Below, piece after piece: positions 44,137 through 53,815 of a stretch of DNA of 64,000 nucleotides. The notes under the pieces were generated by a model, which searched no databases, had not been told where the DNA came from, and saw only the letters and a list, made by a program, of their open reading frames with translations. The translations under genes and the position numbers were made by a program. The DNA lies in NCBI GenBank assembly GCA_023415495.1, contig JAEZKK010000035.1, positions 73,606 to 137,605 on the forward strand, read 5' to 3'. The DNA comes from Bacteroidota bacterium (GTDB lineage Bacteria; Bacteroidota; Bacteroidia; Bacteroidales; P3). Every line of letters starts with the position of its first letter. Position 1 is the stretch's first letter.

Positions 44137-45063
44137 ATGAAACCAAGAATTTGCAAATTAGTATTAGGAGTATTTATTACCCTAATATCATTTAGTGTCT
44201 CAGCACAAGATTATCAGTATATCTCTTTGGTTAAGCCTGGACTTCAATTATGGACTTGGGATTATGGTTATTACGGACATGATGATGAAGCGTATAGATT
44301 TAGAAGGTATGCTCTTACGGAAGAAGATACTTTAATAAATAATATTACATACAAAAAACTTTATGAGTTTACAGATATAGAATTTAATCCACTTACTTCA
44401 ACATACTATGGGGGATTAAGAGAAAATGCTCAAAAACAAGTCTTTTTTAAAGGGGAGAGGTATAATAATAATAATGAAATTATGCTTTATGATTTTTCTC
44501 TATCTGTTGGAGATACATTTAATCTTCCATATAATAATGAACCAAGTTATTTTGAAGTTGTAGCAATAGATACATTAGTTTATTCTGGAGTTCTAAGGAG
44601 AAAATTTACAATTAGAAACATACCTGAATTTCCTTTAGCTCCTCAATATTCATTTTGGATAGAGGGAATTGGAAATTATGAAGGATTAATGCAGTTACCT
44701 CGTATTTACGCAGTTGATAATTGGCTTATTACACGTTGTTATATTCATAATGGAGATTTACTTTACTCAAATTATTCACATGGAGGTAATGATTGCATAA
44801 CTCCTTTAATGGGAATTGAAAGTATAATAGAAGATAATTCTATAACCCTTTATCCAAACCCAACAAATAGCGAAGTAAATATTAGTTCGGAGAATATTAT
44901 TAATTCAATTGAGATATTTAATTCACTTGGGCAAAGGGTTTATTATAGTGTGGTTAATTCAATGGAGAAGGTAATTGATATTTCTTCTTTTGTGAATGGA
45001 GTTTATATTCTTGGGATTAATACAGAGAATGGAGTTATAAGGAAGAAGATAATTAAGAACTAA
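44137..45063 (+). CDS. T9SS type A sorting-domain cargo protein, tandem copy 1
   Basis: A 308 aa secreted protein with a signal peptide (ending SVSAQ), a variable middle of about 200 residues, and a type A T9SS C-terminal domain (about the last 75 residues: SITLYPNPTNSEVNISSE, FNSLGQRVYY, NGVYILGI, RKKIIKN). It should cross the outer membrane through the T9SS. The middle has no recognised domain. It is the first of four paralogues separated by near-identical 11-base spacers. Confidence 0.88.
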   Translation: MKPRICKLVLGVFITLISFSVSAQDYQYISLVKPGLQLWTWDYGYYGHDDEAYRFRRYALTEEDTLINNITYKKLYEFTDIEFNPLTSTYYGGLRENAQKQVFFKGERYNNNNEIMLYDFSLSVGDTFNLPYNNEPSYFEVVAIDTLVYSGVLRRKFTIRNIPEFPLAPQYSFWIEGIGNYEGLMQLPRIYAVDNWLITRCYIHNGDLLYSNYSHGGNDCITPLMGIESIIEDNSITLYPNPTNSEVNISSENIINSIEIFNSLGQRVYYSVVNSMEKVIDISSFVNGVYILGINTENGVIRKKIIKN

Positions 45064-45074
45064 ATCTATAAGTT

Positions 45075-45998
45075 ATGAAAAAAAAAGTTTATAAATTAGT
45101 ATTAGGAGTATTTATTACCCTATTATCATTTAGTGTTAATGCACAAAATTATAATTACATCCCCTTGGTGAAACCAGGATTACAATTATGGACTTGCGAC
45201 AAAGGTTATGGTGGACATGATGATGAAGCATATAGATTTAAGAGATTTGCTCTTACAGATGAGGATACAATAATTGATAATGAAACGTATAAAAAACTAT
45301 ACTTTTATAGGGATGTTGAATTTAATCCATCAACAGCTACTTATATTGGAGCATTAAGAGAAAATTCTCAAAAACAAGTCTTTTATAAAGGTATGTACGG
45401 AACAATGGAATTGAATGAAATGATTTATGATTTTTCTCTTTCAGTTGGAGATACCTTTTCTGGAGGATCTTTAAATATGGATTATCCATACATTAGATTA
45501 GAAGTTACAAACATAGACACTATCAATTATAATGGAATAGAAAGAAGAAGGTTTACTATATTAACAACAGGATCATCAACACCTACAATTTGGATTGAAG
45601 GTATTGGAAACTTAGAAGGTCTTTTCTTCCCATATCATACAAATACAGCTGATTTTTGGGGGAATACACGTTGTTATATTCATAATGGAGATTTACTTTA
45701 CTCATATTATACTCATGGAGGTAATGATTGTATAACTCCTTTAATGGGAATTGAAAGTATAGTAGAAGATAATTCAATTACCATATATCCCAATCCAACA
45801 AATAGCGAGGTAAATATCAGTTCGGAGAATATTATCAATTCAATTGAGATATTTAATTCACTTGGGCAGAGGGTTTATCAGAGTATGGTTAATTCTACGG
45901 AGAAGGTAATTGATATTTCTTCTTTTGTGAATGGGATTTATATTCTTGGGGTTAATACTGGAAATGGGGTTATTAGGAAGAAGATTATAAAGAACTAA
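45075..45998 (+). CDS. T9SS type A sorting-domain cargo protein, tandem copy 2
   Basis: A 307 aa paralogue of copy 1 with the same signal peptide, spacer and sorting domain. Its N-terminal two thirds (for example GMYGTMELNEMIYDFSLSVG) is almost the same as copy 3, while parts of the C-terminus (VYQSMVNSTEK) differ from both neighbours. Two conserved segments, HDDEAYRFKRFALTDEDT and YIHNGDLLYS, frame the variable middle. Function unknown. Confidence 0.88.
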   Translation: MKKKVYKLVLGVFITLLSFSVNAQNYNYIPLVKPGLQLWTCDKGYGGHDDEAYRFKRFALTDEDTIIDNETYKKLYFYRDVEFNPSTATYIGALRENSQKQVFYKGMYGTMELNEMIYDFSLSVGDTFSGGSLNMDYPYIRLEVTNIDTINYNGIERRRFTILTTGSSTPTIWIEGIGNLEGLFFPYHTNTADFWGNTRCYIHNGDLLYSYYTHGGNDCITPLMGIESIVEDNSITIYPNPTNSEVNISSENIINSIEIFNSLGQRVYQSMVNSTEKVIDISSFVNGIYILGVNTGNGVIRKKIIKN

Positions 45999-46009
45999 AT
46001 CTATAAGTT

Positions 46010-46936
46010 ATGAAAACAAGAATTTTCAAATTAGTATTAGGCGTATTTATTACTCTAATATCTTTTAGTGTTTCAGCACAAGATTATGAATATATCCCCT
46101 TGGTTAAACCAGGCTTACAATTATGGACTTGCGACAACGGTTACTATGGACATGATGACGAAGCTTATAGATTTAAGAGATATGCTCTTACAGATGAAGA
46201 TACAATAATTGACAATGAAACGTATAAAAAACTATACTTTTATAAAGGTATTGAATTTGATACGACAACAGCTACTTATATCGGAGCATTAAGAGAAAAT
46301 TCTCAAAAGCAAGTCTTTTATAAAGGTATGTACGGAACAATGGAACTGAATGAAATGATTTATGATTTTTCTCTTTCAGTTGGAGATACCTTTTCTGGAG
46401 GATCTTTAAATCATAGTTCTGATTTTTTTGGTTTAGTAGTTTCAAATATAGATACTATAAATTATAATGGAATAGAAAGAAAGAGGTTTTGGATAAGGAC
46501 AGAAGGATATGGTCAGACTGCTGCAATATGGATTGAAGGAATTGGGAACAGAGAAGGTTTATTCTTCCCTTATCATACAACTACAGCTGATATTTGGGGG
46601 AATACTCGTTGTTATATACATAATGGAGAATTGCTTTACTCAAATTATACTCATGGAGGTAATGACTGTATAACTCCTTTAATGGGAATTGAAAGTATAG
46701 TAGGGGATAATTCAATTACCCTTTATCCCAATCCAACCAATAGTGAGGTAAATATTAGTTCGGAGAATATTATTAATTCAATTGAGATATTTAATTCACT
46801 TGGGCAAAGGGTTTATTATAGTGTGGTAAATTCAATGGAGAAGACAATTGATATTTCTTCTTTTACCAATGGAGTTTATATTCTTGGGGTTAATACTGGA
46901 AATGGGGTTATTAGGAAGAAGATTATAAAGAACTAA
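46010..46936 (+). CDS. T9SS type A sorting-domain cargo protein, tandem copy 3
   Basis: A 308 aa paralogue. The front and middle resemble copy 2, but the end (VYYSVVNSMEK) resembles copy 1, giving a mosaic pattern that suggests recombination between copies. Signal peptide, type A sorting domain and the 11-base intergenic spacer are conserved. The variable part is concentrated around residues 145-175. Confidence 0.88.
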   Translation: MKTRIFKLVLGVFITLISFSVSAQDYEYIPLVKPGLQLWTCDNGYYGHDDEAYRFKRYALTDEDTIIDNETYKKLYFYKGIEFDTTTATYIGALRENSQKQVFYKGMYGTMELNEMIYDFSLSVGDTFSGGSLNHSSDFFGLVVSNIDTINYNGIERKRFWIRTEGYGQTAAIWIEGIGNREGLFFPYHTTTADIWGNTRCYIHNGELLYSNYTHGGNDCITPLMGIESIVGDNSITLYPNPTNSEVNISSENIINSIEIFNSLGQRVYYSVVNSMEKTIDISSFTNGVYILGVNTGNGVIRKKIIKN

Positions 46937-46947
46937 ATCTATAAGTT

Positions 46948-47871
46948 ATGAAAACAAAAGTTTATAAATTAGTATTGGTAGTTTTTATTACCTTATTTGC
47001 ATTTAATCTGAATGCACAAGATTATCAGTATATTCCTATAGTTAAACCTGGTGTGCAAATTTGGACAACGACCTCCACTTCGGAAGGCTATTTGCGTTAT
47101 CATAAATTTGCTCTTATTGATGAAGATACATTAATAGATGGGGATATGTACAAGAAACTTTTTTGGTTTCAAGATTCTCTTTTTAATCCTTTAACTGCTG
47201 AGTGTATTGGAGGATTAAGAGAAAACTCACAAAAACAAGTATTTTATAAAGGGAAAGAATATAATGATGGAGAATTTTGGTTTAATGGAATGATATATGA
47301 TTTTTCAATCTCCGTAGGAGATACGGTTTATATTTTGCCTCAATATTTTCAGTTATATCTAACAGTTCTTTCTATTGATACATTGGAAATAGAGGGCGTT
47401 CCAAGAAAACAGATTTCAATAGGACATAGTTGGAATGAAATGAGCTCAGAAGTTTGTAAGTATATTGAAGGGATAGGTAACAATTTAGGGCTATTATTTG
47501 ATGTGTCTATGAGACTTAGAACTGGTGGAGGTCATGGGAAACTTCTTTGTTATGAACATAATGGAGAATTGCAATATATGGCAAATGATATAACAAATTG
47601 TGGTAATCCGTTTGTAGGGTTGGATGATATTTCACTTGAGGATAATTCAATTACTATTTATCCTAACCCAACAAATAGCGAGGTAAATATCAGTTCGGAG
47701 AATTTTATTAATTCAGTTGAGATATTTAATTCACTTGGGCAGAGGGTTTATTATAGTGTGGTAAATTCTAATACAAAGACAATTGATATTTCTTCTTTTT
47801 CCAATGGGGTTTATATCCTTAGGGTTATAACTGATAATGGAGTTATAAGGAAGAAGATAATTAAGAATTAG
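46948..47871 (+). CDS. T9SS type A sorting-domain cargo protein, tandem copy 4
   Basis: A 307 aa paralogue, the most divergent of the four. The signal peptide and sorting domain remain close to the others, but the HDDEAYRF segment and the NDCITPLMGIES linker are replaced. It may be the oldest duplicate or under different selection. The operon ends here; a hairpin lies at 47901-47942. Confidence 0.88.
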   Translation: MKTKVYKLVLVVFITLFAFNLNAQDYQYIPIVKPGVQIWTTTSTSEGYLRYHKFALIDEDTLIDGDMYKKLFWFQDSLFNPLTAECIGGLRENSQKQVFYKGKEYNDGEFWFNGMIYDFSISVGDTVYILPQYFQLYLTVLSIDTLEIEGVPRKQISIGHSWNEMSSEVCKYIEGIGNNLGLLFDVSMRLRTGGGHGKLLCYEHNGELQYMANDITNCGNPFVGLDDISLEDNSITIYPNPTNSEVNISSENFINSVEIFNSLGQRVYYSVVNSNTKTIDISSFSNGVYILRVITDNGVIRKKIIKN

Positions 47872-47900
47872 TTTTGTAAATTAACTTATATTGAATAGAA

Positions 47901-47942
47901 AAAGGGGTTGAAATAAACATTTAGTTTTGTTTCAACCCCTTT
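47901..47942 (-). terminator. Hairpin terminator between the cargo operon and tRNA-His
   Basis: AAAGGGGTTGAAA (47901-47913) pairs with TTTCAACCCCTTT (47930-47942). Read on the minus strand, a T run follows the stem, so it fits termination of tRNA-His; it could also stop the cargo operon from the other side. Confidence 0.8.
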
Positions 47943-47953
47943 AATAATAAGCG

Positions 47954-48028
47954 GGTACGTGATGGGACTCGAACCCACGACCAACGGAACCACAATCCGC
48001 TACTCTAACCAACTGAGCTACACATACC
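47954..48028 (-). tRNA. tRNA-His (anticodon GUG)
   Basis: The minus strand folds into a full cloverleaf with anticodon GTG in a TTGTGGT loop and T-loop TTCGAGT. The acceptor stem is 8 bp, with the encoded extra G at -1 opposite C73, the identity element of tRNA-His. CCA is not encoded. A terminator-like hairpin follows at 47901-47942. It is the only tRNA gene in the window. Confidence 0.95.
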
Positions 48029-48112
48029 GTATTATTCAGGTTGCAAAGATACTTACTTTTTCTATTTTACACAAAATTATTTTGTTTATTTTCGTATTCC
48101 AATTTATACTAT

Positions 48113-48120
48113 TAACTTTG
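48113..48120 (+). promoter_or_regulatory. -7 promoter box for the flippase gene
   Basis: TAACTTTG lies 20 bases before the ATG at 48140, giving a very short leader. Confidence 0.6.
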
Positions 48121-48139
48121 CCAAGTATTTATACGCACT

Positions 48140-49411
48140 ATGATAAGAAAAATACTACATACTATTTTCACTAAATTACTCTCCTCAGGACTTGGGTTCG
48201 CTACAATTATCTTGGTTAGTCAATCTCTTGGTCCCCAAGGCAAGGGCGAACAGAGTTTATTCCTCTTTAATATATTCTTAATTCAGGTTTTTGCAGGAAT
48301 GATTGGCAATTCTACCCTAGTATATCTAAGACCAAGACATGGATTTTCCAATTTGTTCTTCCCCTCAATCATTTGGATTTTCTTCTCTCTTGGTATTTTA
48401 TTTATAGGTTTTGAGTTCTTCCCTTCAATAATTATTACACATAAGACAGAGCTTTTTATTATTGGACTTTTTGCATCTATTACAGAGATTAATACTTATA
48501 TATTAGTTTCCAAACAAGAAATTAAAAAGGCTAATGATTTAAAACTAATATGGCAAATGGTTTCGATATCTTTTCTTTTAAGCCTTTGGTTTATGGGAGA
48601 TTTCACCTCAAGCTATGATTATGTTATTTCTATATTCTTTGGTTATTCCCTAAGTCTTGTTTATGGAGTTTATCTACTTAGAGATGAATATAAAGATTTA
48701 AGGCTTCCGAGTTTTAAAACTCTAAAGAATATGTTTGCATTATTATTCTCTCTTGGAGCTATTAAACAGATTGGGAGTATAGCTCAAATACTTAATTCAA
48801 GACTTTCTTTCTATTTAATTAGTTTCTATTCTGGCAATAGAGCTTTGGGAGTTTTCTCAAATGCAATTAGTATAACGGAGGCGGTACTTATGTTTGGAAC
48901 GAGTATGGCTTTGGTTCAATACTCCAAACTTTCAAACACTCAGGATGAGGCTTATTCTAAAAGTATATCTATAAAGATGACTAAGATAAACCTTGTGTTT
49001 TCATTAATAGTACTTGCGTTTTTCTCCCTCTTACCTGGGGAGTTTTATAAGTTTGTTTTTGGAGAAGGATTTAGAGATATAAATAGGATTATCCAATTCC
49101 TTTCCTTAGGGTATTTGCTTATTAGTTTTACTACAACTTTTACACAGTATTTTGCATCAAAGGGAAATTTCACTATTACAACCTCTGCTTCTATTTTGGG
49201 ACTTATTTCAACATTTGGCTTAGGATTCTATCTTGTACCAAGGTATGGAATTGAAGGAGCTGCAATTACTATGACAGTTTCCTATCTAATTAATTTCGTA
49301 GTAGAATACTATTATTTTACAAAATGGACAAAGACAAGGCTAATTGATTTCCTTATAAACAAAGAGGATATAAAGGAAATCAAAACATTAATAAAAAAAG
49401 GGATTAAATAA
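48140..49411 (+). CDS. Polysaccharide/oligosaccharide flippase (MATE-like, Wzx type)
   Basis: A 423 aa integral membrane protein with about 12 helices, starting with KLLSSGLGFATIILVSQSLGPQGKGEQSL, whose SQSLGPQGKGEQSL part is typical of Wzx-like proteins. The family moves lipid-linked glycans across the inner membrane. It stands alone, not in a polysaccharide cluster, so the glycan is unknown. Its last 8 bases overlap the end of pyrD on the other strand. Confidence 0.85.
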   Translation: MIRKILHTIFTKLLSSGLGFATIILVSQSLGPQGKGEQSLFLFNIFLIQVFAGMIGNSTLVYLRPRHGFSNLFFPSIIWIFFSLGILFIGFEFFPSIIITHKTELFIIGLFASITEINTYILVSKQEIKKANDLKLIWQMVSISFLLSLWFMGDFTSSYDYVISIFFGYSLSLVYGVYLLRDEYKDLRLPSFKTLKNMFALLFSLGAIKQIGSIAQILNSRLSFYLISFYSGNRALGVFSNAISITEAVLMFGTSMALVQYSKLSNTQDEAYSKSISIKMTKINLVFSLIVLAFFSLLPGEFYKFVFGEGFRDINRIIQFLSLGYLLISFTTTFTQYFASKGNFTITTSASILGLISTFGLGFYLVPRYGIEGAAITMTVSYLINFVVEYYYFTKWTKTRLIDFLINKEDIKEIKTLIKKGIK

Positions 49412-50321
49412 TCCCTCTAATTTCGTCAAAGCTTTTAAGATTATGCCTATCTAAGTATTGACTCATTTCTGCAATAATCTTTTCGCAAATACTTGGGTCA
49501 ATAAAATTAGCAGTACCAATTTGCACTGCAGAAGCTCCTACTAATATAAATTCTATTGCATCGCTTGCTGACATTATACCTCCTAACCCAATAATTGGAA
49601 GTTTAGTATTCTTTGCAACCTGCCAAACACATCTTAGAGCAATAGGTTTTATAGCAGGACCTGAAAGCCCTCCAGTTATTGTTGATAATAGTGGTTTTCT
49701 CTTTTCAGAATCCACTGCCATTCCCAATACAGTATTAATTAAAGACAGACCATCAGCACCACTATCCTCCACTGCTTTTGCTATCTCTACAATATTAGTA
49801 ACATTAGGGCTAAGTTTTACTATCAAAGTCTTATTATAAACCTTCCTAACCTCTTTTACAACTTCTGAAGCCATTGGGCAACTTGTCCCAAAACCCATTC
49901 CCCCTTGTTTTACATTAGGGCAAGAAATATTTAATTCTATTCCTGGAATCTTTTCAAGAGAATTTATCTTCTCTGCCACCTCAACATATTCCTCTATTGT
50001 AGAACCAGAAACATTTACTAAGATATTAGTGTTATAATGCTTTATTCTATCATATACATTATTGCAAAACTCATCTACTCCCTTGTTTTGAAGCCCTACA
50101 GCATTCAGCATCCCTGACGGAGTTTCAGCCATACGAGGATATGGGTTACCCTCTCTCTTCCCACCCGTTGTTCCTTTTACAATTATTCCTCCCAAAGAAG
50201 ATATATCTAAGAAATCCTCAAACTCTTCTCCATAACCAAAGGTTCCAGAGGCTGTCATTATTGGGTTTTTTAGGTTTAAATCCTTGATTTTCACCTCTAA
50301 TCTTTTATCTAATGCGTTCAT
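49404..50321 (-). CDS. pyrD: Dihydroorotate dehydrogenase, class 1B catalytic subunit
   Basis: It oxidises dihydroorotate to orotate in pyrimidine synthesis with FMN. The 305 aa sequence has MTASGTFGYGEEF, the active-site Cys in LNISCPNVKQGG and the FMN phosphate site GLGGIMSASDAIEFI. Class 1B enzymes need PyrK, encoded just upstream with a 1-base gap. Its end overlaps the flippase gene by 8 bases. Confidence 0.95.
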   Translation of the reverse strand: MNALDKRLEVKIKDLNLKNPIMTASGTFGYGEEFEDFLDISSLGGIIVKGTTGGKREGNPYPRMAETPSGMLNAVGLQNKGVDEFCNNVYDRIKHYNTNILVNVSGSTIEEYVEVAEKINSLEKIPGIELNISCPNVKQGGMGFGTSCPMASEVVKEVRKVYNKTLIVKLSPNVTNIVEIAKAVEDSGADGLSLINTVLGMAVDSEKRKPLLSTITGGLSGPAIKPIALRCVWQVAKNTKLPIIGLGGIMSASDAIEFILVGASAVQIGTANFIDPSICEKIIAEMSQYLDRHNLKSFDEIRGII

Positions 50322-50322
50322 A

Positions 50323-51084
50323 TTAAAAATCTTTTAAATCCTCTGATAAGAAAACAGGTCCTTCGGTACATGTACATTTATGTCCTTCATTTGTATCTAC
50401 TACACAGCAAAGACAAGCTCCTATTCCGCAAGCCATAGTGTTTTCCAAAGAAACATAGCATGGAATATTCTTCTTTTTTGATTCTTTGCTAATTGCTTTC
50501 ATCATTGGAGTTGGTCCACAAGTATAGATTACATCGAAATCTTCTTTGAATATAGGATGGTCTGTTACCATTCCCTTAATCCCGCATGAGCCATCCTCTG
50601 TTGCAATATGAAGAGTAGATAAACTTGAGTACTCTTGAGTACTAAATAATTGGTCTTGAGTTTTACAGCCAATTAGTGTATGAGGCTTAATCCCAATATT
50701 ATTAAAAGCTCTTGAGAGATGCATTAAAGGAGCAACTCCACAACCTCCTCCAATCAATAATACTTTCTCTCCTTCTAATGGGAAACCCTTACCAAGAGGG
50801 AAAACCATATTTAGATATTCTCCTACCTTAACCTTCGATAAAGCTAAAGTTCCTTTACCTACTATTTGAACCAAAATCAAGATTTGATTCTTATCTTCAT
50901 AAACATCATGAATAGATAAAGGTCGGCGAAGAAAAACATCTTTTTCGTTATTTATTAGTATTTCGACAAACTGTCCAGGATTAATCTCTGGCAATTTCTC
51001 ATCCAACTCGAGAGTTAATCTAAAAAAACTTGGGGTTAGGCTTGTGTTTTCAACAACCTTAAAATCTTTGCAATACTTTTTCAT
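50323..51084 (-). CDS. pyrK: Dihydroorotate dehydrogenase electron-transfer subunit
   Basis: An FAD and 2Fe-2S protein that passes electrons from PyrD to NAD+. The 253 aa sequence has the FAD-binding RRPLSI motif, the NAD-site VLLIGGGCGVAPLM and the cluster cysteines in ACGIGACLCCVV plus CTCTEGPVF. It is first in the pyrK-pyrD pair, with a promoter at 51137. Confidence 0.94.
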   Translation of the reverse strand: MKKYCKDFKVVENTSLTPSFFRLTLELDEKLPEINPGQFVEILINNEKDVFLRRPLSIHDVYEDKNQILILVQIVGKGTLALSKVKVGEYLNMVFPLGKGFPLEGEKVLLIGGGCGVAPLMHLSRAFNNIGIKPHTLIGCKTQDQLFSTQEYSSLSTLHIATEDGSCGIKGMVTDHPIFKEDFDVIYTCGPTPMMKAISKESKKKNIPCYVSLENTMACGIGACLCCVVDTNEGHKCTCTEGPVFLSEDLKDF

Positions 51085-51136
51085 TCCTTAAATGGATTAG
51101 CCTTGAATTATTGTTTTTGGTCTTAAAACCAGAGAG

Positions 51137-51168
51137 CAAATTTACTGCTTTTTATTTAGTATCACAAT
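51137..51168 (-). promoter_or_regulatory. Promoter of pyrK-pyrD
   Basis: The minus strand has TAAATTTG (51137-51144) as -7 box and a TTG 20 bases upstream (51165-51167) as -33 core. The pyrK ATG is 53 bases downstream. Confidence 0.6.
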
Positions 51169-51195
51169 ATATTAGGTAGCAAATAAAATAATTAA

Positions 51196-51203
51196 TATCT
51201 TTG
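51196..51203 (+). promoter_or_regulatory. -7 promoter box for the 51228 lipoprotein gene
   Basis: TATCTTTG lies 24 bases before the ATG at 51228. It overlaps the earliest in-frame ATG (51201), which rules that start out. Confidence 0.65.
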
Positions 51204-51227
51204 CACTTTGCTTATAATTCTCTTATT

Positions 51228-52283
51228 ATGAAAACAAAGATAAGGTATATCTATATTTTTTCCCTACTATTATTTATGGGTTTTATGCTTAATTCCTGCG
51301 AAGTGGAATTTAATCCTAATTCGCCTTGGGAAGAGACAACAATTGTTTATGGGGTTTTAGACCAAGATGCCGATACAAGTTTTATTAGAATACAAAAATG
51401 CTTTGTTGGTGAGGGGAACTACTTAGAATTTGCAAAGGTTAAGGATTCTATTTATTATAAGGAAGATGAATTAGAGGTAAGAATGTACGCTTATTATCCT
51501 TGGGACACAAATCTTTGGGATACAACTTTAGCACAAAAATCTTATAATTTTATTTATACCGAATCATATAAAAAGCCTGAAGGTGGTTTTTACTCAGAGA
51601 TATCTCCTATCTATTATTGTGTAACTAAAAACAATATGCAATCGGACGATGGATACAACCCTTTTGTCTATCGTTTGGAAATAAGAAATAAGAAAACCAA
51701 TAATAAGGTAACTGCGAAAACATATTTAGTGGCTGACTATGAAATTACCAAGCCCACTGGAGATCAGTTTGGCTTTCCAAGCGTTCAAAACCAAACAGTA
51801 CTAACCTCTGGATGGATAACTCAGAAAAATAATGCTAAGGGAGAGATGGCAAGATTATTCCAACCTTCAATAAGATTTCATTTCTTAGAGGATGATATTC
51901 CTGTATATATTGATGTGGATTATAGTGCTAAATTCAATCCATTTCAAACCAAAGAAACTGAGATTACTTATAAGATATATGGAGATAATTATATCTATGA
52001 ATTGGAAAATAAGATAAAAGCAAGGGGAATAAAGGAAAGAAAGTTTATGTATGGAGAAGATTTCTTCGAGCTTTATATTTATGGCTGCACTCAAGACCTT
52101 TATGAATACATTACCAATAATGAGCCAATAAATTCTCTTGTTGAAAGACCTCTATACACAAATATAAGTAATGGTATAGGAGTTTTTGGGGCAAGAAGAA
52201 CAAGTATTAAGAAAGGTTTTTCGAGTTGTGATTCTCGCTTGGAGACTAAAATTAGAAGCTTAAATATTGGTTTTAATAATTAG
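51228..52283 (+). CDS. Hypothetical lipoprotein
   Basis: A 351 aa lipoprotein with lipobox FMLNSC. The mature part begins EVEFNPNSPWEETTIVYGVLD and continues with IRIQKCFVGEGNYLEFAKV; I recall related Bacteroidota proteins with similar starts, and there is a faint resemblance to DUF4249 (outer-membrane-associated lipoproteins), but I cannot confirm the family. Mostly beta in character. It has its own promoter and lies between pyrK (divergent) and tig. Confidence 0.75.
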   Translation: MKTKIRYIYIFSLLLFMGFMLNSCEVEFNPNSPWEETTIVYGVLDQDADTSFIRIQKCFVGEGNYLEFAKVKDSIYYKEDELEVRMYAYYPWDTNLWDTTLAQKSYNFIYTESYKKPEGGFYSEISPIYYCVTKNNMQSDDGYNPFVYRLEIRNKKTNNKVTAKTYLVADYEITKPTGDQFGFPSVQNQTVLTSGWITQKNNAKGEMARLFQPSIRFHFLEDDIPVYIDVDYSAKFNPFQTKETEITYKIYGDNYIYELENKIKARGIKERKFMYGEDFFELYIYGCTQDLYEYITNNEPINSLVERPLYTNISNGIGVFGARRTSIKKGFSSCDSRLETKIRSLNIGFNN

Positions 52284-52299
52284 TTAATAAAAAAAATCG

Positions 52300-52307
52300 T
52301 ACCTTTG
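52300..52307 (+). promoter_or_regulatory. -7 promoter box for tig
   Basis: TACCTTTG lies 45 bases before the trigger factor ATG. Confidence 0.65.
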
Positions 52308-52351
52308 CAAACCGTTTTTAAAGAAGATATTAATAGATAAAACAGAGATAA

Positions 52352-53728
52352 ATGAAAGTAACAAAAGAAGCTACTGGTGATTTAACAACAGTATTAAGGA
52401 TTGACATTAGTTCAGAGGATTATGCAATTAAGGTTGAAGAACAATTAAAAAACTACCGTAAGAAAGCTAATGTACCTGGATTTAGACCTGGACAAGTTCC
52501 AATGGGTATGATTAAAAAACTGTATGAAAAATCTCTAAGAGCAGAAGAAATTCAAAAATTATTAACTGATTCAATGTACGATTTTATTGAATCTGAAAAA
52601 ATAAGAACTCTTGGACATCCTTTGGCTAATGATGAAAAAACAGGAGACATTGACTGGGATAACCAAAACGAATTCACTTTCTATTTCGACATAGCAATAC
52701 AACCAGAGATTGAACTTAACCTTGAAAATGTTGAAGAAACATATTATAATATCGTTCCTACAGAAGAGATGATAAATAAATTTATCGAAGACATTCAAAA
52801 AAGATTTGGTAAATTCTCTTCTCCTGAAGAAATTGGAGAAAACGATTTGGTTTATGGTGAAATAACTGAATTGGATGAAGAAGGAAATGAGAAAGAGAAT
52901 GGGATTAAAACCCCTACTTCCATTGCAATTAATATGATTGCTCAAAAAACTATTCAAAAGAAATTTATTTCTAAGGCAAAGGATTCAGAAATAGTATTTA
53001 ATCTTTCTAAAGCCTTTACAAATGCTACTGATGTGGCTTCAATGCTAAAGATTTCTAAGGAAGAGGCTGAAGAGTTTAAATCCGATGTGAAATTTACTGT
53101 GAGCTCAATTAACAGAGTTGAACCAGCAGAATTGAATGAAGAATTATTCGAAAAAGCTTATAAAGGACAAGACATTAAAACTATTGAACAATTCAGAGAA
53201 AGAGCTATTAAGGATTTGTCAGAAACTTACTCAAGAGAATCTAATCGTTATTTCCTTAACGAAGCCTCTACACGATTGGTAGAAAATTCAGGATTTGAAT
53301 TGCCTGACGAATTTATGAAGAAGTGGTTAATTGCAAATAACGAAGGAAAAGTTGATGCTGAAAAGATTGAGAAAGAATACGATTCTTATAAGAACAGTCT
53401 TAAATGGCAATTAATCGAAAACAATATTATTGAGAAATACTCAGTTGATATTAGCCAACAAGAATTGAAGGATTATTACAAAACCTTTGTTTTAGCTAAT
53501 TATTTCCCTGCTCAAGAAAAGGAAACTCCTGAACAAGAGAAGGAAAGACTTGACGCAATGGAAAACATAGCCGATAATATGATTAAGAACAAAGAACAAT
53601 CTAAGCAAATCTATGAATATTTGTTTGACCAAAAACTTGTATCTGTTCTTAAATCAAATATGAAGGTTAATGTGAAGGATATCTCTGTTGAGGATTTCAC
53701 AAAAATGGTTCAAGAAAAGAATAAATAA
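52352..53728 (+). CDS. tig: Trigger factor
   Basis: A ribosome-bound chaperone that meets nascent chains at the exit tunnel. The 458 aa protein has the ribosome-binding signature NVPGFRPGQVPMGMIKKLY (residues about 38-56). The middle PPIase-like domain is present but divergent, and a long helical C-terminal substrate-binding domain follows. A hairpin (53750-53800) lies after the gene and before era. Confidence 0.93.
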   Translation: MKVTKEATGDLTTVLRIDISSEDYAIKVEEQLKNYRKKANVPGFRPGQVPMGMIKKLYEKSLRAEEIQKLLTDSMYDFIESEKIRTLGHPLANDEKTGDIDWDNQNEFTFYFDIAIQPEIELNLENVEETYYNIVPTEEMINKFIEDIQKRFGKFSSPEEIGENDLVYGEITELDEEGNEKENGIKTPTSIAINMIAQKTIQKKFISKAKDSEIVFNLSKAFTNATDVASMLKISKEEAEEFKSDVKFTVSSINRVEPAELNEELFEKAYKGQDIKTIEQFRERAIKDLSETYSRESNRYFLNEASTRLVENSGFELPDEFMKKWLIANNEGKVDAEKIEKEYDSYKNSLKWQLIENNIIEKYSVDISQQELKDYYKTFVLANYFPAQEKETPEQEKERLDAMENIADNMIKNKEQSKQIYEYLFDQKLVSVLKSNMKVNVKDISVEDFTKMVQEKNK

Positions 53729-53749
53729 GAACTTAATAAATTAAAGACT

Positions 53750-53802
53750 AACCACGGATTTTCTTTTTAAGACAATACTCTTGGAGGGAAATTCGTGGTT
53801 TA
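53750..53802 (+). terminator. Probable terminator between tig and era
   Basis: A 12-bp stem (53750-53761 with 53789-53800, one G-T pair) has a 27-base loop and ends in TTATTAT. The 3' arm covers the GTG at 53795, the first possible start of era. A GGAGGG sits in the loop. Confidence 0.6.
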
Positions 53803-53815
53803 TTATAAAAAGAAT

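Noticed and set aside
47959..48174. Small plus-strand reading frame of 71 codons (start MMGLEPTTNGTTIRYSN)
   Set aside because: It is the reverse complement of tRNA-His, a typical false gene call over tRNA genes.
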